A stretch of 28,610 nt of DNA from a virus, in the IMG/VR virus record IMGVR_UViG_3300030329_003052, positions 1 through 28,610 of that record. The stretch is one strand, 5' to 3'. Shown piece after piece: positions 13,701 to 20,899 of this stretch. The notes under the pieces are model-generated. The model searched no databases. It was not told where the DNA came from and was given only the letters and a program-made list of their open reading frames with translations. The number at the start of each line of letters is the position of its first letter. Within the stretch, counting starts at the first letter, position 1. Position numbers and translations under genes: made by a program.

Positions 13701-14575
13701 CAGCTAGAAATTGCCGTGCCGTAAATGTTGGTATCGTAATCCTCAGAATACCAAAATTCTTTGGTGATCTGATAATTGCCTTCGGTTGTTTGTTCGACGC
13801 TTGGGGTTCGCTTGAGCCAAAACCCGCTTGATATGCCTGACAACATAACGGCCGGCACGCTTTGGCCGTTGCCGCTTGTTGCGGTCATCAATGCGTTAGT
13901 AAATTGACTGCCTACGTTTGCGTGTTCTGGTGATTGATTTGTGGTTGGGGGAACAACCTTGATATTACGCAAAACGTATTGACTGACCGTGAAAAACTCG
14001 GTGCCTCTTAATGCGGAAATGTAAATGTTTTTGACGTATGCCGCTTGCGCCGCGGCGTCCATGCCGTTAGCGGTGCCGCTATATTTTGACGACGACGCAA
14101 ATGGCACGTCGTCCGGGTTTGTTCTGGCGGATGTCGCTTCATCCCAATCTTTTCGAAATGCAGACAAATTTGCGTTTGTCGCGTTCTTAAAGATTGCTTG
14201 CATATCCTCAAGGTGAAACAAATCTTTTTCCAAGTCGTTCCCCTCTAAATACCAAATATTTGAAAGCGTTACGCCGGCAATGTCGCTTGCGCTTGGTTGC
14301 AAGTTCGACGTGCTTGACGATGTTGAGCCAAAATTCGTGCCCGAATAAGTAAGCCGCAAAGTTGCGCTTGGCCCGTCGTATGAAATCGTTGCGTTTGTGT
14401 ATCCTGCAACAATGCTTGCGCCGCTTGAGTCGTTAATGTGACCATCAGAAAATTGCTCAACCTTGGTTTTATTACCGACGTAGATTCGGGTTGTTGTGTA
14501 ACCGCTGACCGAATCCCAAGCGCGTTCAGGCGCTTGCTCGATGACCGATGATGTTCCTTTGAAAGTTGCCGCCAT
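13700..14575 (-). CDS. Tail / baseplate structural protein, unrecognised family
   Basis: The 291-residue protein has a beta-rich N-terminus (YTTTRIYVGNKTKVEQFSDG, then SATLRLTYSGTNFG), a helical segment around 110-190, and a C-terminus ending GNYQITKEFWYSEDYDTNIYG. It is located immediately after the tape measure, where distal tail or baseplate hub proteins lie. No catalytic motif is seen. The role is inferred from position only. Confidence 0.7.
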   Translation of the reverse strand: MAATFKGTSSVIEQAPERAWDSVSGYTTTRIYVGNKTKVEQFSDGHINDSSGASIVAGYTNATISYDGPSATLRLTYSGTNFGSTSSSTSNLQPSASDIAGVTLSNIWYLEGNDLEKDLFHLEDMQAIFKNATNANLSAFRKDWDEATSARTNPDDVPFASSSKYSGTANGMDAAAQAAYVKNIYISALRGTEFFTVSQYVLRNIKVVPPTTNQSPEHANVGSQFTNALMTATSGNGQSVPAVMLSGISSGFWLKRTPSVEQTTEGNYQITKEFWYSEDYDTNIYGTAISS

Positions 14576-14578
14576 TGA

Positions 14579-15748
14579 TCAAAGTTTGTGCTGTATTTGT
14601 TTGTTTAAAGTAACCAATTGACCGTTTGCCTTTTGCAATTCTGATATTTGCTTGTCCGCTTTTTTCAAAATTGGGTCTTGGCGTCCACCAATATAAAGGC
14701 CCATTTTTGCAAGCTGATCAACTGCCGGCTTTGTAACTGCTTGGCTTGTCCCTCCTTGTTGTGAGTCCAACAAGCGTTGCAACTTTTCCATTTGTTGCAT
14801 TCCTGCCGCCTGTTGGTGTGCAGCTTCCGCTTTTGCAATCCTTCTCTGTTTTTTTGCCCTTTGACGGTCTTCGTATGCGCTTGTTGCATCAACTAATTGG
14901 TCTGTGGCTTTGTCAATTCCTTCAAACGGCAACATTCCCAAAGTTTTCCATGATTCAATTATTTCACCATCCCAAAACAAGTCCCAAGCTTTGCCCATTT
15001 CGCCTAATGTACTCGTAAAGCCGGCGCTGAATGAATCCCAAATTGCCTTCAATCCAAAAGTGACATTTTCGGCGGCGTCCATTGCAAACGTTGAAACCTT
15101 GGCAAGTCCCGGCATCATTGTTTGCATAAATGCGGCAAACTCGTCTTTCATGTCGGCAATCTGCTGAACGGTTTCGCTGTCCATAATTGCCCCTAGTTTG
15201 TGTGCCGCTTCTTGCATATCGCCTAAACCTTCGGTCAATAGCCGAAAATTTTCTTTGCCCGATTTTCCCATGATCAAAAATATATCGGAAACGTCTTGGG
15301 CCGTTGGTTTCACTTGTTTAAATTTTTGCGCCAATTGTTCAAATATAGAAACGGCGTCCATGTTTTGAACTTCTCCCATTGAAAATCCAAGTCGCTGAAA
15401 AGCTTCAACCGTTGTCAGCGTGCCGGTCATTGCTTTGCCTTGGGCGTCTTGTATTTTTACAAAAGAATTCGCAACTGATTCAATAGTTGTTCCGCTTTGC
15501 GCCGCCGCAAATGCAAACTCTTGAATTTTAGTTGTTGAAACTCCCGTTTTTCTGGCCAAGTCGTTTACCGTGTCCGCAAAATCAACTGATTTTTTGAGCA
15601 TGGCGCCAATCGCCGCCGTGCCAAACGCCGCGGCCAATTGGCCTTTGATTGCGCTACCAAATCGGCGTGTGCGTTGTTGAGCCCGCGCAAGCCCGGTATC
15701 AAACGCTTTTCCATCAAGGCCAAGTCTTGCTGTTAAGTTTAAGCCCAT
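14579..15748 (-). CDS. Tail tape measure protein
   Basis: The 389-residue protein opens with GLNLTARLGLDGKAFDTGLARAQ, the usual tape measure start, followed by a small hydrophobic patch (AAAFGTAAIGAML). Next comes a region typical of phage tape measures: ADTVNDLARKTGVSTTKIQEFAFAAAQSGTTIESVANSF, then IFLIMGKSGKENFRLL. The rest is helical and coiled, ending in Lys/Gln-rich repeats. At about 1.5 angstrom per residue it predicts a short tail of roughly 60 nm. It is preceded by tail tube and assembly genes. Confidence 0.88.
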   Translation of the reverse strand: MGLNLTARLGLDGKAFDTGLARAQQRTRRFGSAIKGQLAAAFGTAAIGAMLKKSVDFADTVNDLARKTGVSTTKIQEFAFAAAQSGTTIESVANSFVKIQDAQGKAMTGTLTTVEAFQRLGFSMGEVQNMDAVSIFEQLAQKFKQVKPTAQDVSDIFLIMGKSGKENFRLLTEGLGDMQEAAHKLGAIMDSETVQQIADMKDEFAAFMQTMMPGLAKVSTFAMDAAENVTFGLKAIWDSFSAGFTSTLGEMGKAWDLFWDGEIIESWKTLGMLPFEGIDKATDQLVDATSAYEDRQRAKKQRRIAKAEAAHQQAAGMQQMEKLQRLLDSQQGGTSQAVTKPAVDQLAKMGLYIGGRQDPILKKADKQISELQKANGQLVTLNKQIQHKL

Positions 15749-15752
15749 TTTT

Positions 15753-16355
15753 TCAATTTAATTCCGGGTAAATTTGCCGGCCCATTTTTTGAATCCTGTC
15801 GTGATTCTCTTTTGCTATTCTTGCCAAGTCGCGATCATTTTCGCCGACAATATCAATCCCACCCTCAAGCTCGGCAAAAGTGTAATAATCCCAAAGCGCT
15901 TCAACCATTGATAGCGACAAAACTTCATGCCGCGAGTAACCAAGCTTCGATTGAAGGGCAACTTTTAAGTGATAAAGCCAAGGCGCCCCGATAGAATTAC
16001 TGCCCTTACTATCAAAGGTTTCCGGGGGATTTGTGTTTTCGTTGATGTATTCAGTAAACACTTTCACCGACTTGTTGAAAGCGTTTTCATCTTTTGACCA
16101 AAGGCGCGAAAGTCGCCATTGCCAAAAGCGCATTCGCAACGTGAACAAAGGCTTTTTTGTCGCTTGTTCGAACTTGTCCCAATCGTCGCAGCAAACAACA
16201 ACGGCCGTTATCAAATCCAATATTGTTTTGACTGGATTACATTCTAAACGCTCAAGCCAAAAACAATGGCCCAAGGTCAACGGCTTTAATTTTTGGCCAA
16301 GTACAACAAAGGCATCGGGCAAAATCGCCGCCACATGGTCGGCGTCGGTTGCCAT
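15753..16355 (-). CDS. Putative tail assembly protein
   Basis: The 200-residue protein lies between the tail tube and tape measure genes, the invariant place of tail assembly chaperones. The N-terminus (ILPDAFVVLGQKLKPLTLGHCFWLERLECNP) resembles chaperone-like phage proteins in which a helical domain recruits the tape measure. Two cysteines (VVCCDDW) follow. I see no clear slippery sequence for the frameshift that many such genes use; the product appears as a single protein. Confidence 0.6.
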   Translation of the reverse strand: MATDADHVAAILPDAFVVLGQKLKPLTLGHCFWLERLECNPVKTILDLITAVVVCCDDWDKFEQATKKPLFTLRMRFWQWRLSRLWSKDENAFNKSVKVFTEYINENTNPPETFDSKGSNSIGAPWLYHLKVALQSKLGYSRHEVLSLSMVEALWDYYTFAELEGGIDIVGENDRDLARIAKENHDRIQKMGRQIYPELN

Positions 16356-16358
16356 TGG

Positions 16359-16775
16359 TTAAGATGCGTCGGCTGAATAATCAACGTCAAGACCGTTGGA
16401 AAGCTCAAGCGTCCAAGTTGTAATTTCGGTGTTTGATTTTGTTTTTTCGGCGCTTTCCAACATCCAATTTGAGGCAGCTTCACCGTCGTCGGGGTCGGTG
16501 ATTGCACAAGCCACACCAATCACGGGCAAATTGTTTGCAGTCTTCGCGTCGGCGATTGTTGTTGCGGTCGGGTAAACGTTCAGCGTCATGCGCTTTGTGC
16601 GGTTGTAAACAACCCCGCCAACGTCATCACCGTCTTTGTCTTTGTACCGAATTATTTCGGCTTCGTGCCGAATGGTTTGCCCTGTGGGCTCAAGGTCGTC
16701 TGCCGCAACGCCAGCAAAACTGAATCCCGTTGCGGTTATTCCAAAAACAACGCCTTTTCCTTTAATCGTCGCCAT
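16359..16775 (-). CDS. Putative major tail (tube) protein
   Basis: The 138-residue, beta-rich, acidic protein (MATIKGKGVVFGITATGFSF, then NRTKRMTLNVYPTATTIADAK) has the size and position of a tail tube subunit directly before assembly and tape measure genes. Small tube proteins of this kind form hexameric rings stacked along the tape measure. The upstream leader contains the CCCTTGAGATGTT motif and resembles the leader of the gene at 24396. No transmembrane segments are seen. Confidence 0.72.
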   Translation of the reverse strand: MATIKGKGVVFGITATGFSFAGVAADDLEPTGQTIRHEAEIIRYKDKDGDDVGGVVYNRTKRMTLNVYPTATTIADAKTANNLPVIGVACAITDPDDGEAASNWMLESAEKTKSNTEITTWTLELSNGLDVDYSADAS

Positions 16776-16798
16776 GCCTTCAGTTTATTGATTTTGGC

Positions 16799-16811
16799 AA
16801 CATCTCAAGGG
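16799..16811 (-). repeat. CCCTTGAGATGTT motif, copy 1
   Basis: This is the minus-strand 13-mer in the gap between the tail completion gene and the tail tube gene, 24 nt before the ATG at 16775. It is non-coding here. Confidence 0.6.
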
Positions 16812-16815
16812 AAAC

Positions 16816-17421
16816 TTATCTAGCTTTGATGCCATGCTTTCGGGCGCTTTTTTTTAATTTACGTTCAACGTGTTTAATTATCTCGCGGGCTTCAGCGTTA
16901 ATTGCTCTTTGTAAAGCCGGCTTGCCAACGTCGGCAATTCCTTCAGCCAAATTGATGATTGTGGCGCTTGGCGTCCAACCGGGCTTGGCGTGTCTAGCTT
17001 GGCCGTGTTCGCCTTTGCCAAAAACCTTGGTTGCCCTCGATCTGCCGACCTTCATGCCGGCCAACCGGGCCATTTGTTGTGCGGAAGCAAGCCAACCGGA
17101 TTTTAAATAACCAATGCCACGCACGCGCCTCTTGATAAATTCTTCGACCTCGGCACGCATTTCGGCGCCATAATAACCTTTTTCACCATACTTGCCTTGC
17201 AACTTGTTTACTATTAGCGCCGCCAATGGGGCGTTTAGTCTAGCCCTTAATTTCAACGCCCGGCGGATTTTTGCCGGTTTTGCTTTTGGAGTGAAACGAA
17301 TCGCCTTGAACGCAACATTGATTGCCCGCTTGTTCACGATCTCGGGCAAGTCGCGTTTAGTGGTTGGAATGTATTTTAAAAGCGCCCGTTGAAACTCTCG
17401 AGTATCAAGCTCGACACTCAT
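16816..17421 (-). CDS. Putative neck / tail completion protein
   Basis: The 201-residue, strongly basic protein (VELDTREFQRALLKYIPTTKRDLPEIVNKRA) has an N-terminal helix followed by a Lys/Arg-rich middle. It resembles the gp10-like or minor tail proteins that cap the tail at the head-tail junction, and it sits just before the tail tube gene. Its ATG overlaps the o-spanin stop by 4 nt. Assignment rests on position, basic composition and size. Confidence 0.6.
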   Translation of the reverse strand: MSVELDTREFQRALLKYIPTTKRDLPEIVNKRAINVAFKAIRFTPKAKPAKIRRALKLRARLNAPLAALIVNKLQGKYGEKGYYGAEMRAEVEEFIKRRVRGIGYLKSGWLASAQQMARLAGMKVGRSRATKVFGKGEHGQARHAKPGWTPSATIINLAEGIADVGKPALQRAINAEAREIIKHVERKLKKSARKHGIKAR

Positions 17422-17678
17422 TCCGCGGCCTTGGCTTCAAGTTGCTGCAAGATTTCTTGCATCCGCGCATCGGGCACATGATAGCCCGGAATTTCAAAGG
17501 CGTAAGTCTGGCCCGGTTCCATGCGGGTCATCTTCTTGTCCGCCGGGATCACCACTATTTTCGGCGACTGACAACCGGCGCAAAACAGAATCAAGCCGGC
17601 GATTGACGCGATCTTCGTTGCCTGTCGCAATGGCCAAATCAATTTCGCAAAGCGCCTCTTTATATTCGCGTTTTTCAT
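17418..17678 (-). CDS. Outer-membrane spanin-like lipoprotein (o-spanin)
   Basis: The protein has 86 residues from ATG 17678. A basic N-region (NIKRRFAK) precedes a hydrophobic stretch ending in the lipobox LFCAGC, so Cys is lipidated after signal peptidase II cleavage. The mature part (SPKIVVIPADKKMTRMEPG) ends with a helical tail. It lies largely inside the gene at 17494-17754 in another frame, the Rz/Rz1 overlapping arrangement. Together the two would bridge the periplasm and fuse the membranes at lysis, implying a Gram-negative-type host envelope. Confidence 0.75.
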   Translation of the reverse strand: MKNANIKRRFAKLIWPLRQATKIASIAGLILFCAGCQSPKIVVIPADKKMTRMEPGQTYAFEIPGYHVPDARMQEILQQLEAKAAE

Positions 17679-17754
17679 CTTCAAGCGCGTTGATTTTCTT
17701 TTTTGACCAAACGCCGATTACTGCCGCGACAATTGCAAGAATTGCCTCAAGCAT
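17494..17754 (-). CDS. Inner-membrane spanin-like protein (i-spanin)
   Basis: The 86-residue protein has an N-terminal transmembrane helix (MLEAILAIVAAVIGVW) followed by a charged coiled coil (KKINALEDEKREYKEALCEID, then NRRLDSVLRRL), the architecture of Rz-type spanins. The C-terminal third is constrained by the overlapping lipoprotein gene. It begins at a TAATG overlap with the holin-like gene. Confidence 0.7.
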   Translation of the reverse strand: MLEAILAIVAAVIGVWSKKKINALEDEKREYKEALCEIDLAIATGNEDRVNRRLDSVLRRLSVAENSGDPGGQEDDPHGTGPDLRL

Positions 17755-17930
17755 TAAACACCCTTGGCAGCGTCTTCGGTTTTCTTGACGCCGTGACGTA
17801 AGAAAATCGCCAAGATGCTTGTGACGCCGATATTTAAAGCGGCACCAAGTTCAAGCTCGCCGGCCAAGTATGCGCCCGCCGCTGATAAAATTGCCGCAAC
17901 GGCCCCAAGTACAGTTTTTGACTTAATCAT
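17754..17930 (-). CDS. Small two-helix holin-like membrane protein
   Basis: The protein has 58 residues from ATG 17930, which overlaps the previous stop as ATGA. It has two hydrophobic segments (VLGAVAAILSAAGAYLAG and AALNIGVTSILAIFL) joined by a short acidic turn, and a basic C-terminus with HGVKK. Size, topology and position beside spanins fit a holin that permeabilises the inner membrane. Longer upstream extension in the same frame lacks a plausible signal. Confidence 0.68.
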   Translation of the reverse strand: MIKSKTVLGAVAAILSAAGAYLAGELELGAALNIGVTSILAIFLRHGVKKTEDAAKGV

Positions 17931-18094
17931 TTTCCTTTGTTTTTGATTAAAAAAATTGATTTCAAAACAAGATAAATTAAACAGGCAACCGAAACGCCAA
18001 GCTGAACGAATGCGCTGATTTCGTTGATGTACCAAATGCCAACGCCGCTTGTCCCGGCGCCCGCTGCTTTTGCCATATCAACGATTTCATTCAT
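17927..18094 (-). CDS. Small single-helix membrane protein, possible holin partner
   Basis: The 55-residue protein is MNEIVDMAKAAGAGTSGVGI at its start, then one transmembrane helix (AFVQLGVSVACLIYLVLKSIFLI) and a basic tail KNKGK. It overlaps the upstream gene by 8 nt and the downstream gene by 4 nt (ATGA), so it is clearly part of the coupled series although very short. It may be a second holin or an antiholin; the family is not recognised. Confidence 0.65.
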   Translation of the reverse strand: MNEIVDMAKAAGAGTSGVGIWYINEISAFVQLGVSVACLIYLVLKSIFLIKNKGK

Positions 18095-18362
18095 CAATTT
18101 CCCGCCCTAGTTTCGCCGCGGCGAGCCCGCCGATGTATTCATAATCATTCTGATCTTGCCACGCATCCCAAGTATCACCATCAACCGTCATCACTTGCAT
18201 TTCGTTGGTTTTTTCCTCCCAACGATCAAGGCCCGTTCCAAGGTTTTCAGCTTCAAAAACCCTCAAAGTGAACGTCATGCCAAATTCAATAGCGTCGCCG
18301 ACTTCAACATCGACACGCGCCGCCGGCTTTTCGTCTGTCGCTTTTAGTTTAACCGAAAACAT
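18087..18362 (-). CDS. Uncharacterised small acidic protein in the lysis region
   Basis: The protein has 91 residues from ATG 18362 (TGATG overlap with the upstream stop). The sequence is beta-rich and acidic (VDVEVGDAIEFGMTFTLRVFEAENLG) with no membrane segment or signal peptide. It also has no Cys or catalytic motif, so it is not a recognisable endolysin. The function is unknown. Confidence 0.65.
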   Translation of the reverse strand: MFSVKLKATDEKPAARVDVEVGDAIEFGMTFTLRVFEAENLGTGLDRWEEKTNEMQVMTVDGDTWDAWQDQNDYEYIGGLAAAKLGREIDE

Positions 18363-18607
18363 CAATTTTTTTTGTTATATTCCATCAAAAGCGGAAACTT
18401 GGTTTTCTCAACTTGGACGGGGATTTTTTCGGGCTCATACCATTCCGCCTCAAATCCTCCAATCCCGATTTCAACCTCTTTTATTCCCCGCAGATTTAGG
18501 CACCCTTGGCCCACTACCATCGCGATCAAGCAAATGCTGAAAATTGCGGTGTTGCTCGCGAATCTCGGCGAGTCTTTTTTCAACGTTGCAAATCTCTTTA
18601 CGCACAT
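18362..18607 (-). CDS. Small putative lipoprotein overlapping the holin-like gene
   Basis: The protein has 81 residues from ATG 18607, with 137 nt of the gene inside the end of the gene at 18471-18776. A basic N-region precedes a hydrophobic stretch (AIFSICLIAMVVGQGC). The Cys could be lipidated, although GQGC is an imperfect lipobox. The soluble part is acidic/basic mixed (EVEIGIGGFEAEWYEPEK). A shorter product from an internal TTG start is possible. This overlapping lipoprotein echoes a second Rz1-like arrangement. Confidence 0.55.
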   Translation of the reverse strand: MCVKRFATLKKDSPRFASNTAIFSICLIAMVVGQGCLNLRGIKEVEIGIGGFEAEWYEPEKIPVQVEKTKFPLLMEYNKKN

Positions 18608-18776
18608 TGTTCGTCGCGTCGATCAACTTGATCGTGATTTCATACTGGTTTTTTATCTCTGCGGACATATCTCGCAGGACGTAAAAAACCACACGATAAC
18701 CAAACCAACCGACTGCCGCCGCTGATACAACTGGAAAGCCCAGCGTTTGAATCAGATTGACGGTGTCGGTGGTCAC
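18471..18776 (-). CDS. BhlA/UviB-like putative holin
   Basis: The 101-residue protein starts at GTG (18776); in-frame ATGs come too late to include the membrane segment. Residues 10-33 form a transmembrane helix (TLGFPVVSAAAVGWFGYRVVFYVL), followed by a charged coiled coil (AEIKNQYEITIKLIDATNNVRKE). This single-helix plus coiled-coil layout is that of BhlA/UviB-type holins. It is placed right after the S74 fibre gene. Confidence 0.6.
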   Translation of the reverse strand: MTTDTVNLIQTLGFPVVSAAAVGWFGYRVVFYVLRDMSAEIKNQYEITIKLIDATNNVRKEICNVEKRLAEIREQHRNFQHLLDRDGSGPRVPKSAGNKRG

Positions 18777-18787
18777 TCATCGCCGCC

Positions 18788-19579
18788 CTACTCTGCGCCT
18801 TCCAGCGCCTCAACTTTTGCCTTCAATTCTTTAACAGCAGCAACCAGCGCGGCGATTATTGGTCTGCCGTTAAATCCCCAATTATAATCGGGAGTGCCGT
18901 CCTCGTTTGTTGCTGGTTCATAAACCGCTTCAACCGCTTCAACTGCCGGTGTCTTTTCGTCACCTACTGATTTACCTTCGGGAAGTTCATCGCCTTCTTC
19001 ATAGTAGGTTGCCGCTTGTTCTTCCGCCGCTGGAGTTACTAGGTTCTGTTTTTGTTCTCGCGGTGCGGCTTCTGGCAGAAAATCGTAAACATCTTGCGCG
19101 TAAAATCCTAATTGCTGCGTGCTTGATTCGTCGCTTTTCCAGCTAAAATAATGCGGCTTTAAATTGTTGATGATGTCAAGACCGGCAGTCAATTCGCCTA
19201 TATCATTTTTCAGGCGTTTATCTGATGAGGTTATTAAATTCTTACTGCCGTCAGTCTGAACGTCACTCGAAGCCGTTAAATTAGGAACGTTAATTTGGCC
19301 ATCGCCTTTAATTTCCAAATGCACGTTCGCATTGTCATCACCATCGATGAACTTTGTAGAGTTGCCGCTTTTCGCATTAATCCAAAGCGCGCCACCTTTG
19401 TTGACGATGTAGGCGTGTTCGCTTGTGCCGCTACGGGTTAGTTTTAAACCCGCCGCGTAAGCATCAGCGCAAAGTATTGTCGCTTGGTTTTGAATAACCT
19501 CCCCGTCCGCAGGAGTCGCCGCGCTTGTGCCGACCTTTAACTTCCCGACTTTTTCGGGGTTCTTTTTAATACTAATCAT
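18788..19579 (-). CDS. Tail fibre/spike-like protein with S74 intramolecular chaperone
   Basis: The 263-residue protein has a beta-rich N-terminal part (GLKLTRSGTSEHAYIVNKGG) and a C-terminal intramolecular chaperone. SSDKRLKNDIGEL marks the autocleavage site and Ser-Lys dyad (S-D-x-R-L-K), then LDIINNLKPHYFSWK and GFYAQDVYDFLPEA, and GFNGRPIIAALVAAVKELKAKVEALEGAE as the final trimeric coiled coil. The chaperone trimerises the fibre and cleaves itself off. The insert between QDVYDFLPEA and GFNGRP is unusually acidic. This is a receptor-binding protein in an odd place, between head and tail genes. Confidence 0.9.
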   Translation of the reverse strand: MISIKKNPEKVGKLKVGTSAATPADGEVIQNQATILCADAYAAGLKLTRSGTSEHAYIVNKGGALWINAKSGNSTKFIDGDDNANVHLEIKGDGQINVPNLTASSDVQTDGSKNLITSSDKRLKNDIGELTAGLDIINNLKPHYFSWKSDESSTQQLGFYAQDVYDFLPEAAPREQKQNLVTPAAEEQAATYYEEGDELPEGKSVGDEKTPAVEAVEAVYEPATNEDGTPDYNWGFNGRPIIAALVAAVKELKAKVEALEGAE

Positions 19580-19588
19580 TGCCGGCCC

Positions 19589-19897
19589 TTATTTGTCATA
19601 AAACGCAGTTGCACCGTCGCCCGCATTTAATACGTCGATAAAGAATTGCGCGTCGGTAAAATAGTCGTCAGGGCTGTCGGCCGTGAAGGTAATATTATCG
19701 CCGGGCGCCAACGGTATGCCGGCCGTGTCATTGCCGCTTAATGGTTGGATATATACGGTGCCGACGTTGTCGGTTCGCGCTGCCTTCATGCCGACGAACG
19801 TAATGCTGTGCGCTCTGACGGCGCCGCTGCCCAATGCCTCCGGCGTGCCGGTGGCGCTGACTGTCTTGGTGATGCTTCCAAATTGTTGTTGTGCCAT
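19589..19897 (-). CDS. Small beta-rich virion-type protein
   Basis: The 102-residue protein (VSATGTPEALGSGAVRAHSITFVGMKAARTDNVGTVYIQPL, then GDNITFTADSPDDYFTDAQFFIDVLNAGD) is a compact beta sandwich-like sequence common in virion surface or decoration proteins. It has a good AAAGGA Shine-Dalgarno sequence 8 nt before the ATG. It is directly upstream of the S74 fibre gene and probably co-assembles with it or with the capsid. The function is unknown. Confidence 0.65.
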   Translation of the reverse strand: MAQQQFGSITKTVSATGTPEALGSGAVRAHSITFVGMKAARTDNVGTVYIQPLSGNDTAGIPLAPGDNITFTADSPDDYFTDAQFFIDVLNAGDGATAFYDK

Positions 19898-19916
19898 TTT
19901 ATATTCCTTTTAGTGG

Positions 19917-20342
19917 TTAAAGATTAGAGGGCGCCGCCAACATCTCAAGGGATACTTCGGCAAATCGGTTGCGTTCCTCGATGCCTTTGGATGTTGAACG
20001 TTCGTATATGCCCAAAACGTGAAATTCAGAATCGTTTGCGCTTAATGTTGCGGCAATTGCGTCATCAAGAAACAAGTCGCGCATTTTCTCGACATTCGAT
20101 GCGTGAGCGGCCGGCGTTGTGTCGTCGGCGTTGCTGGTCAGGCGAACCGTCAAGGTCACTCGATAATTGCCCGCGCCGTGTTGTTCCTCGGTCGCACTTT
20201 CGACGATACAAACGGCACGCGGCAACCCAAGGTTTTCGTCGTCTTCGCCACAATATGCCGTAACGGTGAAACCGGAATCATCGGCCAACACTTGTCGCGC
20301 CGCCTCTTCAAGCTTTTGCTCCAGCATATTGTAATTACTCAT
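19917..20342 (-). CDS. Putative head-tail / tail terminator protein
   Basis: The 141-residue protein (MLEQKLEEAARQVLADD, then YRVTLTVRLTSNADD) has a helix plus beta-sheet layout like gpU-type tail terminators, with its ATGA overlap to the connector gene. The last codons SLEML coincide with copy 2 of the CCCTTGAGATGTT motif. Assignment is positional. Confidence 0.6.
   Translation of the reverse strand: MSNYNMLEQKLEEAARQVLADDSGFTVTAYCGEDDENLGLPRAVCIVESATEEQHGAGNYRVTLTVRLTSNADDTTPAAHASNVEKMRDLFLDDAIAATLSANDSEFHVLGIYERSTSKGIEERNRFAEVSLEMLAAPSNL
19939..19951 (-). repeat. CCCTTGAGATGTT motif, copy 2
   Basis: This is an exact 13-mer within the last codons of the tail terminator-like gene, reading S-L-E-M-L. 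It is 42 nt upstream of the ATG at 19897. Confidence 0.6.
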
Positions 20343-20641
20343 TGTGTCGCGTGTTGAAGACCAAACCGCACTTCAGCGGCGTCGGCCGGGGTTGTAGTAA
20401 TTCGATTGATTCGATATTGGGTTGAGTCAATTGTGATTTGTGTGCCAATAGCCGGCAACGTCGAGTGATCTTGTTTTTTGCCGATCAAAACCGCGTCAAC
20501 GTCGTCAAGAAATCCGCCCTCGGTCAAATCGTTCCCTTGGTCAATGGTTGCGACGGTGCCGGTGTAAGTTGCCGCGCCAATTGTGTAGCTCACCGGCCAA
20601 TCGGCAATCATCTCGGCAATGTCGTCGGTATATTCGCTCAC
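20339..20641 (-). CDS. Putative head-tail connector protein
   Basis: The 100-residue protein starts at GTG (20641), because an in-frame TAA lies just upstream. The sequence MSEYTDDIAEMIADWPVSYTIG, then GFLDDVDAVLIGKKQD, resembles gpFII-like head-tail attachment proteins. It lies right after an intrinsic terminator that would attenuate transcription beyond the capsid genes. Confidence 0.6.
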   Translation of the reverse strand: MSEYTDDIAEMIADWPVSYTIGAATYTGTVATIDQGNDLTEGGFLDDVDAVLIGKKQDHSTLPAIGTQITIDSTQYRINRITTTPADAAEVRFGLQHATQ

Positions 20642-20645
20642 GGTT

Positions 20646-20680
20646 TAAAAAAGAACCCGGCACGCGGTTAAACGGCCGGG
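20646..20680 (-). terminator. Intrinsic terminator after the capsid genes
   Basis: On the minus strand CCCGGC (20680-20675) and GCCGGG (20661-20656) form a 6-bp GC stem with a 13-nt loop, followed by TTCTTTTTT. It would reduce expression of downstream genes relative to the major capsid protein. Confidence 0.72.
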
Positions 20681-20707
20681 CCCAATCATGTCCAAACAAC
20701 CAAGCTG

Positions 20708-20899
20708 CTAAGCTAAGAGCCGGCGGCGCTTGAAGTGAACCGGCCGGCGAAAAACGCAAATCTCGTCATAAGATGCTGCCTTTTCATCGGTGCCGGCTTT
20801 TTGCTCGTCCATCTTGGCAATCGCCTCGTCAGCGTTTTCGCCGACATACAAGGCTTTGTATTTATTGCCCTTGCGGCCGATTGTTATGATGCACTTCAT
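20708..20899 (-). CDS. Small protein after the capsid gene
   Basis: The 63-residue protein's ATG overlaps the capsid stop (TAATG). It reads KCIITIGRKGNKYKALYVGENADEAIAKM, then ICVFRRPVHFKRRRLLA. The fold looks alpha/beta with a very basic end. The family is not recognised. Tight coupling with the capsid gene argues it is real. Confidence 0.6.
   Translation of the reverse strand: MKCIITIGRKGNKYKALYVGENADEAIAKMDEQKAGTDEKAASYDEICVFRRPVHFKRRRLLA

Noticed and set aside
20541-20759. Arg-rich minus-strand ORF spanning the terminator after the capsid genes
   Set aside because: It crosses the terminator hairpin and shadows the connector gene and the 20708 gene; composition is that of an off-frame GC-rich translation.
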